Assembly: GCA_039707655.1 (NCBI GenBank) | Contig: CM077676.1 | Location: forward strand, 183,206,936-183,270,935 | Source: Elymus sibiricus | Lineage: Eukaryota > Streptophyta > Magnoliopsida > Poales > Poaceae | Reading direction: 5' to 3' | Length of the DNA stretch: 64,000 nucleotides | Shown here: positions 1-12,440 of the stretch, piece after piece | Position numbering within the stretch: the stretch's first letter is position 1 | How the letters are laid out: each line of letters begins with the position of its first letter | Notes under the pieces: model-generated | Database searches by the model: none | Told to the model about the DNA's origin: nothing | The model's input: only the letters and a program-made list of their open reading frames with translations | Program-made: the position numbers and the translations under genes

Positions 1-1106
1 GTATGACCCATGAAAACTTTTGTGTTCACAAAGATGGTAGAAGCATAGATACAAGCCATCCGGGCATTTTAGGAACCTGTACAATAAACAACAGAAGCAA
101 GGGATACAAGTTCTAAAGGAGAGTACCGAAGTCAAAGTAGACGATACGACTCGGCAAAGGCAATTTGTATCAAGGGAAGAACTCAAGGTTTTAGAATATG
201 CATGAACAATGGGATAATAATCCACCAAAGGATCTGGTGGCCCGCAAAAGATCTGATGTGAGTATCGGTACTCAACTAGAAGAATAAAGAATACAAATGC
301 ATCAGGTTATGGAATCATGTAATCAACTCTAAATATAAAATCCAAAGGGATTGTGAATTCCGAATTTGGGGAAGCAGAAGTAGATGTTCTGATCAAGGAT
401 GAGTAAGTTGAGTAGACTTGGAGGCACTACTGACCAAAACTGAATTGGTCAAGAACCAGCTCTTGTCCAAAAATGATGTCTAAGCTGGAAGGACGAATTC
501 TAGGAATTAACTGATGATTGCGAGTATTCTCATACATGTTGAACCGTTAGGACAGAATGATAATCACAGAGGATTTCAATGGAGATTGCTAGACATATGG
601 ACTTAACCATAATGCAGGCAGACAAGAATTTCAAGAGCCATAGGCTGCAGAGGGTTCTCAGAAGGTCGCATAGCACTACGAAGTATTTTTTGAAACACAT
701 GAACAACTGGGGATGAACGGATCCCCGTTAAGTGTGAGTAATTATTCGTAGGCATATTCATGCGGCAAGGAACTGCAGGGCAGTAAGCACAAAGGATTCT
801 CGAAACATCGAAGAGTATTTCGGGATATCTTGAGACATCAAGAGTTCATCTGGAATGAGTGGCTCTCCGGAATGAAGTCGTAATGAGAACCTAGAGTTAG
901 CAAAATCTATAACCTAAAGAGAAGAGAAGTCAGAATCCCAGAGTAAAGAAGCAGAATAAAAGATCTTAATCCCATCCATAGGTGATGTGGGCCCGTCAGC
1001 AACACAACACAGTTAGTAGTTCAGAAAATAGTTTTTCAAGACTAGACCCAACATCGACCAAGGAGTTTGGAGGGGTTCCTACAAGCAGTCGGCTCTGATA
1101 CCAACT
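1..1106 (-). mobile_element. 5' leader of a Gypsy-type retrotransposon running off the left edge
   Basis: This is internal sequence of the element whose 5' LTR begins at 1107. It reads right to left, away from the primer-binding site at 1092-1103. I see no ORF of useful length on either strand, so it is probably untranslated leader. The gag and pol of this element, if present, lie outside the window to the left. Confidence 0.6.
1092..1103 (-). promoter_or_regulatory. Primer-binding site (initiator tRNA-Met type)
   Basis: On the minus strand the sequence is TGGTATCAGAGC, the complement of the 3' end of plant initiator methionine tRNA. It lies three bases inside the LTR edge at 1107. This fixes the element as minus-strand and the sequence to the right as its 5' LTR. 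Confidence 0.85.
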
Positions 1107-4100
1107 TGTGACGCCCCCGTTCATAATCATGCACTAATCATACACGCATCATGCACGATCACAAATAGCGACTCCACGTTAATATCACAACACAACTCTA
1201 CGACACAAATTAAAAATAAATCTTTATATTACAAGCCAGGGTCACGAGGACCCATAATGCATCAGTTACGAAAGCAAATATTATCTGAGTACATACATAG
1301 TTAAACAAGTTTTTGCCTTAAGAAGGTTGAGCAAAACAACGACACTATATCGAAAGGCGAGGCCTCCTACTTGGGACCTCTGGACTACTCTTGGTCGTCG
1401 GTCTCCACATAGTACGCACCATCGGGGTAGCATGCATCCGCGGTGCTACCAGCTATTGCAGCAACCAGGTCGAATGAAAAGTGTAGCAAAGCAACGGCGA
1501 GTACTCATCCAAAGTACTCGCAAGACTTCCAGATCTATACTAGATATGCATCAGTATCAAAGGAATGGGGTAATATCTGTGGACTAAACTGGAGAAATGC
1601 AAGAATAAGGGGGAAGAAGCTCATCCTATGGAAGACTACATCTTTCAGCAGTAGAAGAGAGGAGCGTGTATGGTATCATCTTGCTCATACATATAGCAAT
1701 AACCTGCCCAGAGATCCTCTCCTCATCTCCCTGGGGGAAAGGGATCTCTGGGGGTATCTGACTGTTATCTGTGTGTGCTATATCAAGTATTCGGTTTTTA
1801 GTTGTAAGAGGTCGGGATAAAACTCCAAGTCATCCTGTTACCGTGGACACGGCTATTCGAATAGATTACTTCCCTGTAGGGGTGCACCACATTTCCTGAT
1901 ACGCTTGATTACCTATGGCCGGACACACTTTTTTGGGTAATGCCAGGCCTCGGATAATCGACATGCCATAGACCTACCTAGGATCTGCAGAGAGGTCAAC
2001 AAGCCGGTGTACATCCTAAGCGCGAAGGTGTCATGGGCCAATCACCCTAAGAACTCCTGCACATTGTGCGACTGGCCGGGGACCAGGCCCACCTCTGTAT
2101 ACACAAGAAGGCGGTTACAGCCCACCCCAATAATCAGCCCACTCAACTATGACGTCTGGCAGAGTTTTGACGCCGAGGATCCCATATACCATTATCCCAC
2201 ACGGCGGTTAGTGCGTATATGACAATGGCAGTTTCAGATCAAATACACAAATCTCGTTAAGTGTGTTATTATAAAATAACCGCGGACACCGACTAGGGCC
2301 CTGGCCCACCTCTCTCCTAGGTGGTCTCTGCCTGCCCTGTCATTCTGGCACAAAAATCCCTCGGGGGCTGTCGGGAACCCAGGCCCACCACTACCGGGAT
2401 GGAACCACCTGTCCCTTCAGCCCCAAGTCCGAACATTATGAATCACTCGTGGGTACTCTCCGAGTTGACCCGACTTTAACATATCATGTATGATGTACAA
2501 TGTAATAGTATAAGTATATTCGTGATCATCGCCCCGACGGGATCATGGCCCGATAGTATAGCATGGCACACAGACAGCGGTGGAGGTCCACTGGCGAGAC
2601 TAGCATATCTATACGAAGCATAATAGGAGAGCAGGTAATTTATCAACAACAATTAACAAAAACTGGCTATGTAACAGAATAGGATCTACCGATAAGACAT
2701 CAACTGAACTCCAACTATCCAATGCAAGAAGTAGAGAGAAAGAATATGCGGCATTGGAATGATCAAGGGGGTTTTTCTTGCCTAGAAGCTGTGCTGAGAA
2801 GGACGGGTCATCGTCGTAGTCGTACTCGAGGTCAACGGCAGCCTTGGGGTCTACCGATAAGAATAGAGGTGAGGTGGAAACAGATAAATAACGGGGATAC
2901 AAATGCAACACATATGCCTGTCATGGCAAAGTGTGTTGATGATATACTCTAATGCATCACTAAACATTTTAAAAGAAGAGGGAAAATATCTGGTAATATT
3001 TTCCCAGCTCCAGATATTATTTGGTATATTGATCCAGGTGCAAATGCTCAAGGTTCATTATGTTAGAGGGGTGTGGCAGGTATGTGGGTGGAATATTCAG
3101 ATTCTTCATATTTTTCTGATCAACTTTCATATACAAATTATTTTCATATGAATTATAGATTATTTTATATGATTTTTCAACGGTTAAATGAATTTCAAGA
3201 ATTATTATTAATTCGAAATTAAAAAGGAAATTGCTAAGTGCACACAGAGAAGTGCACCCAGTAGTGTGCATAGAGGCTGACAGTGGGGCCAGCCTTCTGA
3301 ATCAACAGGTCAACTGTTGACTAGTTGACTGGTCAATAGGGTCAAAGGGGACCCACATGTCATTGAATTGGACTAGCCCAGTTAGCAGGTTGACTAGTCA
3401 ACATGGCCCAGTGGGACCCAGTGGTCAGTGACAGTAGGACTAACTAGGTCTTATCCTCTAAAATAGTGCGCTGGGCCCCACGTGTCATAAACTAACTAAT
3501 TAAAAGGGTTAGTTTTAATCCAGTGGTTTAATTAGGTGGCGGGACCCGCTGCCAGTAAGGGTTAGGGGCCGGGTTAGTGCTAATTAAGCACCTGACGTGG
3601 GGGACCCACACGTCAGTGCCAGATAGGTGGTGGCGCGCCGGCGGTAGAGCTCCGGCAACCATAAACGCGACGGCGCGACATGGGAGCTCATCGGATTTTT
3701 GCTATGGTGGCTCAAATCGGGAGCGACTAGTTGCTATTGGTTCCTAGTGCTCGCGCGCATTCAATGGTGGTGGCGGTTGTTGACGAGGTAGCCACAAGTG
3801 GCGTCAGCAACAAGGCCCGTGGCTGCCGGAGCTCAGGCGAGCACGGAGGCGAGGCTGCGGGGCACGACAAAGAGAGCTGGAGGTGGCGTTGGCTTCCTGG
3901 GGATGCGAGGAGCATGGTGCAAGGCTCGGACGTGAGCTATGACAGTGAGGCGAGCGGCGATAGCAAACTTCGGTAATGGTGGTACGGCAGCTAGCAGCAA
4001 GACGAAGGAAAAAAAGAGGGGAAACAGGCGGAGGCTCATCGCGAAGGCGTAAGAGGGCCTTGGGAAAGCTTAGTAGCAGCAGAATGATGACAATCGTACG

Positions 4101-4205
4101 CGATGGTGGCCGAAGGAGGAAGACGGCGTCGATCCCGGTGATGAAGAGGTGGAGAGCTCGAATTTGAGGGCACAGGCGAGTATGTCGTGGTATTTGCACA
4201 ATAGA

Positions 4206-5005
4206 TGCCATGGGGTGGCTTATCGAGTGGTTTGGGGCCGATGGACGCAGACGGTTCCCAGATGCGTGATAGGACACGAGCACTGAGAACACAGAGATGT
4301 ACCCAGGTTAAGGGCCCTTCGATGGAGGTAATGCCCCTAGTCCTGCAAGGATCACTGATATGCACACATGGTGTTACAAGGTTGCTCCTGGAGCTGTTTG
4401 GGTGGAGGAGGAAGAGGAGCTCTTGCTCTGCTCTCTGCCTCGGGTGTGTGTGTGTGTGTGTGTGTGTGTGGAATGAGCCGACCCCCTGCACGGGGGATCC
4501 TGGGAGGCCTTATACTTGGGCCTCCCAGGTTACAAAATGCTTGAGAAAGGGGGTGGGCCCCAACTACCAGTGACTCTAGCCTCCAGTGGGGCCCGCCGGC
4601 TGTGGAGCCCTATAGGCTGCGGGGCCCGCTGGCTGCAGGGTCCTGTTGGCCATGGGGCCTGCCGTCGGCACGGCACTGTAGCCACTAAGCTGTGATGTCC
4701 GGGGTGGGTGGCACGTCGCCTCCATAGTGCCGGACCGTCACGGCATGGGTCGCCGCAGTCAGTGGTACCGGCGGCACTGTAGCCACGCTCTCCGCAACGT
4801 GGGAGACATCTTGCTGCTGTATCTGGTACGGTTGGATTTGACAGGTGCTGACCTCGCCGTCTGCCGCCAGCCGGCCCGGCCTTGGCGCCTTGCCCAGCTA
4901 GTCTCGGGAGAGAGGGGCCAACCGGCATGAGGGAGGCGAGCCGTCCCGATGCTTTGAAATGTTGACTAGCCTCCTTGAGCCTACCCGGGGGTCACCCCCC
5001 CGACA
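4206..5005 (-). repeat. 3' LTR of the Tat-like Gypsy element
   Basis: The LTR is about 800 bp. On the minus strand it starts TGTCGGGGGG and ends CCCATGGCA, so the TG...CA termini are intact. It matches 21369-21867 from the GT run outward, including the shared blocks GAATGAGCCGACCCCCT and TTGACTAGCCTCCTTGAGCC. The part left of the GT run has no partner because the other LTR is truncated. Confidence 0.8.
4444..4470. repeat. GT dinucleotide microsatellite
   Basis: About 13 uninterrupted GT units inside the 3' LTR. The same place in the 5' LTR copy (about 21369-21379) has only about four to five units and coincides with the truncation point of that LTR. Confidence 0.95.
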
Positions 5006-5682
5006 GTAGTCCCCGAAGCTGTTGAGTTCTTCTGGTCACGAGCGAAGGACCTCCATAGGTTTCCCCCGGAAGACAAGTTGCAGATGATGGTCACAGGTCT
5101 TGACGAAGATGGGTCCGGCTAGCGGTGATCTTCCAGTTGGAGACAGGCCAGCCGTTGGGGGCGTCGGCCGCCTGTGAATGGTCGGACCGATGCGCAGCCG
5201 ACGCCGAAGTTGAATCGCCTGGCTGGCATGTCGATTCGAGCTCCGTCACGGACCAACCACGCGCCACATGCAACCCGATGAAGGGGCTGGTCCCTACCAG
5301 GCCACACGCGATGGGACGTCGCCGCAGGCCCAGGCCCGCCAGGCCGCGGCCTCGGCCTGCACGCGGGATGGACGTGGCGATTATGCTTCCATTACGTTCT
5401 AATGGGGCCGTGTATCACGGGGTAGCGGGGGGGTCGTGGGAGCAAACAATCCCACTACCCCCATGTTCCCCCTGGGTCCTTAAATGAAGAGGGAGGGGGA
5501 GCAGCCGAGGCATTCCACGCCATAGCCAGAGCTCACCTCGCCCCCAAGCTTCTCTTCGTCACGCAACTGCAGAGCACCGCCATAGCGCCGCCCGTGCGCG
5601 TCGCCGTTCGGCCACGCGGGCCGCTGCTAGGGAATCTTGTAGGCTTCCTCTATGCTACTACCACCGCGTCGACTCCCCCACC
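5006..5682. other. Untranslated internal region between 3' LTR and antisense ORF
   Basis: GC-rich sequence with no reliable reading frame. It joins the 3' LTR to the antisense ORF. The purine-rich stretch just inside the LTR on the minus strand (CGGGGACTAC) is the likely polypurine tract. A plus-strand frame that later becomes the antisense ORF is open from 5488 but has no ATG. Confidence 0.5.
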
Positions 5683-7384
5683 GCATCCAAAGATGGCAGG
5701 ACCAAAAGGCTTGTGGGAGTGTTCGGTGTCATTGAAGACGACATCCACCGCCTGCGGCAGGCGCGGAAGATCCCGCCCGCGATGGAGGTGGCCGCCCGCG
5801 CGCCCGGATGTGCGGTGGAGCCGGAGCCGCAGGACGACAAGCTCGTGGTGTTCGCCATGCATTTCTCGCGCGGCTTCGGCCTCCCCACCAGCTCTCGGGG
5901 TACGACCATCTATGGGGCCATGCAGCCCCTTTGTGGTTCGGCGGGGAGGATCGGCGTGCACAAAGAGGATGAACAATGGAGCGCGAGGGATTTTACCCAG
6001 GTTCGGGCCGCTGAGAAGCGTAAAACCCTACTCCTGCTTTAGGTGTATTAGAGGTGTGGAAGCACACTACAGGGAGCGCTTCTCCCGGCAAGGTGTGGGG
6101 AGAGCAGCTACACGAGAGGTGCTTGTGTTTGAAAAGGAGTCCGAATCCTCTAAACTGTTGCCCTGGCCCTCCTTTTATAGCTCAAGGGGTTACCACAGTG
6201 GCAAAACAGTAATTACATAGCGATTAGATAGCAAACAGTGCTATCATACCTAACTTTGCCAGTTTAGGACAAAGGCATTTAATGTGCCGTTAGGTGTCAT
6301 GCAGAGAGGTAGTCCCGGCAAGGTTTCTGCACCGCTTGCCCAGCTACCTCGTATTATCCTGACACGCCTCCTGGACGGGTGTCATTAGAGGCAAATCTTG
6401 TCCCAGCGTGCTGACACGTGCCCGACAAGCCTCACCAACCAGCCTACGCGATCGACACCTCATATATCTGCGAACACCTGTGCGGTGAGGTGGAGCGCTG
6501 GAGGGCTGGCATAAGCTTGCCGGCATGGAGCTTGCCGGGTCTTCACCTTGCCGGTTTATGCTTGCCGGCAAGGAATGTCTTCATCTTTGGTGCTGGGTGA
6601 GTGTCGAGCCTTGAGCTTCTCTCTGGTAACTTCTTCGGCTGGTCTCGGAGTCTTGGTCTTGGCAGTTCCCGGCAAGGCCTCGTCTGGCAAGGAGGCTGCT
6701 ACTGTCTGTGCATAAGTCAGGGTATAAAATACCCATGTTTTATACACCGACACCAGCGTGTTCTTCCGCCGCTTCCTCACGTACCTCGGCCTACAGTTGC
6801 ACCACCTTGGCGCCAACGCCATTCTCCAACTCTCCACCTTTGTCACCTTCTGCGAGGGCTTCCTCGGCGTCCTGCCGACGACGGACCTCTTCGGCCGGCT
6901 ATTCTACCTCTGCCCCTAGATGGTCGGGGGCAAGCTGTGTGCCTGCGGTGCAGCCGCGGTGTACATCCGCGGGTCCAGCGGCTTCCCGCACCTCCCCTTG
7001 ATCGAGTCGGCCAAGAAATGGCAACGGTCATTCTTCTATGTGAAGAACGTCGACCTGGCTACGGACTGCATCAACCTTCCCTTCTTCAACAACACCGTGC
7101 TGGCTGCGAAGCTGAACTGGGGCCACGACCCGAAACAATTGATTCCGGAGATAACCACCATGTGCGGCCGACTGAAGCAGATGATGGCCAACTACCGAAT
7201 CATCGTGACGGATTTCGTCGTGATGTTTATCCGGCACCGGGTGCAGCCGCTTCAGTGCCGGCCATACCGGATTTGCAACATGAGTGGCCGGTGCAACCCC
7301 TACTGGACGTCGACCGTCGAGCTGCTGCCGAGGAAGAAAGGAGTGAAGCCGGTGGAGCGGTTGGGTGTGGTCCTGAGGCTCTAG
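5683..7384 (+). pseudogene. Antisense ORF of the Tat-like element (putative gypsy-type transposon domain), broken
   Basis: This frame lies on the plus strand, opposite to gag-pol. The first part (5683-5892) includes LVGVFGVIEDDIHRLRQARK and ends SRGFGLPTS. It resumes after the solo LTR at 6758 with FFRRFLTYLGLQLHHL, a run typical of the plant 'putative gypsy type transposon' family (Pfam PF04195, recalled). One in-frame TAG at 6917-6919 follows LFYLCP. The frame then stays open to the TAG at 7382-7384, with QRSFFYVKNVDL and CNPYWTSTVELLPRK in the last part. No upstream ATG is visible, so the true start is unknown or lost. The function of these antisense proteins is not established. The frame ends where the truncated integrase frame ends. 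Confidence 0.7.
5893..6752 (-). mobile_element. Solo LTR inserted in the antisense ORF (TSD CCAGC)
   Basis: The insertion is 860 bp, flanked by CCAGC at 5888-5892 and 6753-6757. Removing it with one CCAGC copy restores the reading frame of the antisense ORF, which confirms the boundaries. On the minus strand it starts TGTCGGTG and ends CCCCGAGA, the last bases being a mutated CA. A minus-strand TATA-like GCTATAAAAGG lies near 6167-6177. It carries repeated CTTGCCGGCAAGG-type motifs around 6500-6570. No internal coding region remains, as expected after LTR-LTR recombination. Confidence 0.88.
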
Positions 7385-9377
7385 AGCACAACCGGCAGCT
7401 CCTTGATCCAGCAGCCGTCCGAGCACTCGAGCGGCTCAATGAGCTGAGGCTTGATGCCGGCCAGGATTAGGCTGTTAGCCCTCTCTGCCTGGCCATTAGA
7501 CTGCGGGTGGGCGATGGATGTCAGGTCCAGCCGGATCCCCTGGCCGGCACAGAAACGAGCGAGCGTACCCTTGGCGAAGTTGGTGTCATTGTCGGTGATG
7601 ATGTTGTGGGGGATGCCATAGCGGACGGTGATGTCTTTGATGAAAGTGATGGCTGTGGGGCCGTCCAGCTTCTTGATCGGCTTGGCCTCGATATACTTGG
7701 TGAACCTGTCGACGGCGACCAGCAGGTGCGTCATGCTGCCTCGAGCCATTTTGAAAAAACCCACCATGTCTAGGCCCCAGACGGCGAAGGGCCATGTGAT
7801 GGGGATGGTCTTGATGGCCGCAACCGGCTGGAGGCTCTTCGTGCTAAAACGCTGGCAGCCGTTGCATTGGAGGACCAGCTGCGTGGCGTCCTCCAAGGCC
7901 GTTGGCCAGTAGAAACCCTGCCGGAAAGCCTTGTCCACGATGGCCCTTGAGGAGGCGTGGTTGCTGCATTCCCCCTAGTGGATGTCTTCCAGGAGTAGGA
8001 TCCCCTGGTCCCGCTCGACGCAGCGCTAGAAAACGCCAGTCACGCTACGCTTGAGAAGCTCTCTGTTGATGATAGTGTAGGCTGGGGCTTGACACTGAAT
8101 TTGCCTAGCTTCAACCTCGTCCGTAGGGAGCTCACCGCTCATGAGGTAGGTGAGGATCGGCTGCGCCCAGGACGGCACCGTGACCACTGTTAGGACGGCC
8201 GTCTCCACGGGGCTGGCTGGGCTTGGAGCCCCCGGGTCAGAGATGGTAGCCCCCGGGTCGGAGATGGCAGCCCCAGGGCCGCAGTCAGCAGCCCTCAGGA
8301 GCGTTGGGCCGGTTGCCGGCTCGGCCTTCGAGCCGGTGGCTCCCGGGTCGGCCGGGATGAAGATGGATTCGGAGTTGGGGGACGGCTTGATGGAGGGCTT
8401 GCGCAAATGCTTGAGGGAGACACCGGGTGGGAAGGCTTGCCGGGTGGAGCCGATCTTGGCCAGCGTGTCAGCCGCTTCATTGCCAGCTCATGGGACGTGA
8501 TGTAATTCGCAACCGTCAAAGATGCCTCTCAGCTGCTGTACCAAGAAGCGATAGCTGGCCATGTTGGTGTCCCTGGCATTCGACTCACCAGAGACCTGCT
8601 GCACGACCAGGTCGGAGTCGCCGAACAGAGGATGCACCGAATGCCAATCTCCTTGGCCAGCCGAAGGCCGTGGGTGAGGGCTTCGTACTCCGCCACGCTG
8701 TTGGATGCGGCGAAGTGGATCTATAGCACGTACTCCAGCCGGCCGCCCTTGGGGGAGGAGAGCACGATGCGGGCTCCCAAACTGGAGTGCATCTTGGAGC
8801 CGTCGAAGTGCATCCGCCAGTGCATGGACTCAGGAGGCTGCGGTAGGTACTGGGTTTCTGCCCAATCGATGAGGAAATCCGCCAGGGCGTGCGACTTGAT
8901 GGCCATGCAGGGCTCGTAGAGGATGGTGTGGGCGAACAGCTTGATGGCCCACTTAGCAACCCGGCCAGTATCGTCTCTGTTGCCAATAATCTCCCCGAGG
9001 GGAGCCGCGCTCACCACGGTGATGGAGTGCTCCTGAAAGTACTGCTTCAACTTCTTGGCCGCCAGGTAGACGCCATAGCACTTCTTCTGGTAGTGGGGGT
9101 AGTTCTTCTTGGAGAAGGAGAGCACCTCGCTCAGGTAGTACATCGGGCGCTGGACTGGTTGCACCTTGCCCTCCTCAAGGCTTTCCACCACCAGCACCAC
9201 GCTGACCACGCGGGTGGTCACAGCGATGTACATCATCATGGGCTCCTTCGTAGCCGGAGAGGCTAGGACGGGCGCGGTGGAGAGCATGCACTTGAGGTCA
9301 CGGAAGGCCTCGTCCGGCTGCTGCGTCCAGTCGAATTTGTCTGTCTTCTTCATCAGTTGGTACATAGGCAGGGCCCT
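7381..9377 (-). pseudogene. Tat-like Gypsy pol, 3' half: RNase H, linker and integrase, broken
   Basis: The RNase H part (9377 to about 8600) begins PMYQLMKKTDKFDWTQQPDE and continues the RT at 17691 once the insertion 9378-17690 is removed. The linker PSWAQPILTYLMSG is at about 8180. The integrase frame 7938-7381 shows the zinc-finger cysteines in CNGCQRF, the catalytic Asp in WGLDMVGFF, a second Asp in ITDNDTNFAKG and the Glu in NGQAERAN. It stops shortly after KELPVVL, so the C-terminal part of integrase is missing. Stops and frame changes occur near 8720, 8410 and 7975. It cannot encode a working enzyme. Confidence 0.85.
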
Positions 9378-12300
9378 TGATAACCCACAAGTATAGGGGA
9401 TCACAACAGTCTTCGAGGGTAGTATAACCCAAATTTATTGATTCGACACAAGGGGAGCCAAAGAATACTTATGAGCCTTAGCAGTTGAGTTATCAATTCA
9501 ACAACACCTGGAAAATAATATCTCTGTAGCAAAGTGTTTGTAGCACGGTAGTATGATGGTTTGATAGTAGTAGTAACAATAACAGTAGAAGTTTGTAGTG
9601 ATTGTAACAGTAGCAGCAACAATAGTAACTTAGCAAAGATCAATATGAGCAAAGCGTAGGCATTGGATCAGCGATGGATATTTGTGTGGACGACATTCAT
9701 CATGTAACAGTCATAACCTAGAGCGATACACAATATCTCCAATTCATCAATTAAATGTAGGCATGTATTCCGTATATAGTCATACGTGCTTATAGTAAGA
9801 ACTTGCATGACATCTTTTGTCCTACCCTCCCATGGAAGCGGGGTCCATAAGGAAATCTAAGGGATATCAAGGCCTCCTTTCAATAGAGAATTGGAACAAA
9901 GCATTAGCGCATGGTGAATACATGAACTCCTTGAATTACAGTCATCCCCAGAGAGTATCCCAATTATTGTCACCTCGGGGTCTACGGTTCAGAACAATAA
10001 CAAGTGCATATAAATAGCAGATAGTATCAAGAACTCAAATATATTCATGAAAACATAGAGGGTTCAGATCTGAAATCATGGCAATCGGGCCCTGATGTCT
10101 ACTACACAACTTATTCTTGTAGACTCGTGTTGGGCCTCCAAGCGCAGAGTTTTGTAGGACAGTAGCAATTTTCCCTCAAGTGGATGACCTAAGGTTTATC
10201 AATCCGTGGGAGGCGTAGGTTGAAGATGGTATCTCTCAAACAACCCTGCAACCAAATACAAGAAATCTCTTGTGTCCCCAACACACCCAATACAATGGTA
10301 AATTGCATAGGTGCACTAGTTCGGCGAAGAGATGGTGATAAAAGTGTAGTATGGATAGTAGATATAGATTTTTGTAATCTGAAAATATAAAAACAGCAAG
10401 GTAGGAAGTAACAAAAGTGAGCACAAACGGTATTGCAATGCTTAAAAACAAGGCCTAGGGTTCATACTTTCACTAGTGCAATCTCTCAACAGTGCTATCA
10501 TAATTGGATCATATAACAATCCTTCAACGTGCGATAAAGAATCACTCCAAAGTTCCTATTAGCGGAGAACATAAGATAGAAATTGTTGTAGGGTACGAAA
10601 CCACCTCAAAGTTATCCTTTCCGATCGATCTATTGAGCCATTCCTATAAGTGTCACAAATAGCTCTAGAGTTCGTACTAAAATAACACCATATGATAAGC
10701 ATCAACCAACTCTAATACCACCTAGATACTCCAATGTCACCACAAGTATCCGTGAGATGATTATTCGATATGCATCAAACAACTTCATAATCATAATATT
10801 CAATCCACACAAAGAACTTCAAAGAGTACCGCAAAGTTTCTTATCAGAGAAAAGATAATGAAAATGTGCAACCAACCCCTATGCCTAGATCACCCCAAGG
10901 TCACGGGAATCCGCGAGTTGATCACCAAAACATACATCAAGTAAACCAATAGAATACCCCATTGTCACCACGGGTATCCACATGCAAGACATACATCAAG
11001 TGTTCTCAAATCTGAAATATTCAATCCGACAATAATGAAACCTCAAAGGGAAAGATTCAATTCCTCACAAGGAGGTAGAGAGGGAAGAAACACCATATGA
11101 TCCAACTATATTAACAAAGCTCGCGATACATCAAGATCGTGCCAAATCAAGAACACGAGAGAGAGATCAAACACATAGCTACTAGTACATACCGTCAGCC
11201 CTGAGGGTGAACTACTCCCTCCTCGTCATGGAGGTCGCCGGGACGATGAAGATTGCCTCCGGTGATGATTTCCCCCTCCGGCAGGGTGCCGGAACGGGTC
11301 TCCAGATGGTATTTCGAAGGTACAGAAGCTTGCGGCGGCGTAAAAACTCATCTAGGTTAACTTTCGGGGGTTTCTGAATATATATGATTTTTCAGCGTTG
11401 GAATCACGCGAAGAAGGGCCACAGGGGGCCCACGAGACACCAGGGCGCGCCTGGGGGGGTGGTGCGCCCTGGTGGCTCGTGGGGCCCCTGTGGGTCTTCT
11501 GGCCACCTCCCAAAGCTTCTAGTGTATCTTATGTTCCAAAAAAAATTGTCAAAAAGTTTCGCTGCATTTGGACTTCATTTGATATAGATTTTCTAGAAAA
11601 CCAAATACAAGCAGAAAACAACAACTGGCACCTGGCACTAGGTCAATATGTTAGTCCATAAAAATCATATAAAATCCATATAAAAGTGCACCAAAATCAT
11701 ACAAAACTATAATAAACATGGCATGAATACTTCATAAATTATAGATACGTTGGAGACGTATCAGGCCCTAGTGACAAGCATTAGGCATAGAAAGTCATAG
11801 CAACATCAATCTCAGAACATAGTGGATACTAGGGATCAAGCCCTAACAAATTGACTCAATTACATGATAAATCTCATCCGACTCCATCACCCACCAGCAA
11901 GGCTATGAAGGAATTACCCACTCCCGATGGTGAGCATCATGAAATTGTTGATGGAGGATGGTTGATGATGACGATGGTGACAAATCCCCCTCTCCGGAGC
12001 CCCAAATGGACTCCAGAACAGCCCTCCCGATGAAGAACAGGAGGTGGCGGCGTCTCCGTATCGTAAAACGTGATGAGACTTCTTCTCTTAGTTTTTTCTT
12101 GGGGAAATGGAATTTATAGGCTTGGAATTAGGTCAGACGGAGCCCCATGAACCCCACAAGGCACCAGGGCACCCCCTGCTGCCTTGTGAGTAGCTGGTGG
12201 CCCCCCTCCAGTAGATCTTCATTCAAATATTTTTTATTTATTCAATAAAAATTCTCCGCAAAGTTTTGTCCAATTCCGAGAACTTCCATTTCTGCACAAA

Positions 12301-12426
12301 AACAACACCATGGTAGTTCTACTGAAAACAGCATCAGTCCGGGTTAGTTTCATTCAAATCATGCAAATTAGAGGACAAAACAAGAGCAAAAGTGTTTGGA
12401 AAAGTAGATACGACAGAGATGTATCA
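9378..12426 (-). repeat. 3' LTR of the nested non-autonomous element, interrupted
   Basis: Segments 9378-10092 and 11769-12426 together form an LTR of about 1.37 kb. It ends GAGATGTATCA next to the purine tract at 12427-12440. It matches the direct 5' LTR part at 16706-17690 over their shared extent, for example the blocks GGATACTCTC-type at about 9955 and 16915, and AAAGTGTTTGGAAAAGTAGA at both ends. Confidence 0.85.
10093..11763 (-). mobile_element. Solo LTR (TSD GGCCC) inside the 3' LTR
   Basis: A 1671-bp insertion flanked by GGCCC at 10088-10092 and 11764-11768. In plus orientation it runs from TGATGTCTACTACACAAC to GTTGGAGACGTATCA, so it is a minus-strand LTR starting TGATACGTCTCCAAC, a very common Triticeae LTR type. 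The same LTR lineage appears in plus orientation at 62003-63568. No coding sequence is present. It is the innermost level of the four-deep nest. Confidence 0.9.
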
Positions 12427-12440
12427 ACTCCCCCAAGCTT
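12427..12440 (-). promoter_or_regulatory. Polypurine tract of the nested element
   Basis: On the minus strand the sequence AAGCTTGGGGGAGT directly abuts the 3' LTR start TGATACATC. It is the primer site for plus-strand DNA synthesis and confirms minus orientation. Confidence 0.8.

Noticed and set aside
1092..1103. tRNA gene fragment
   Set aside because: This and the copies at 30274 and 54583 are short primer-binding sites beside LTRs, with no cloverleaf around them. No tRNA gene was found in the window.
3731..4573. Several 60-160 codon ORFs near the 1107 LTR and the 4206 LTR
   Set aside because: They overlap on both strands in a GC-rich LTR segment, cross an element boundary at 4206, and include a low-complexity GT run.
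5594..6220. 208-codon plus-strand ORF
   Set aside because: It runs across the boundary of the solo LTR at 5893 and is in a different frame from the recognisable antisense ORF.
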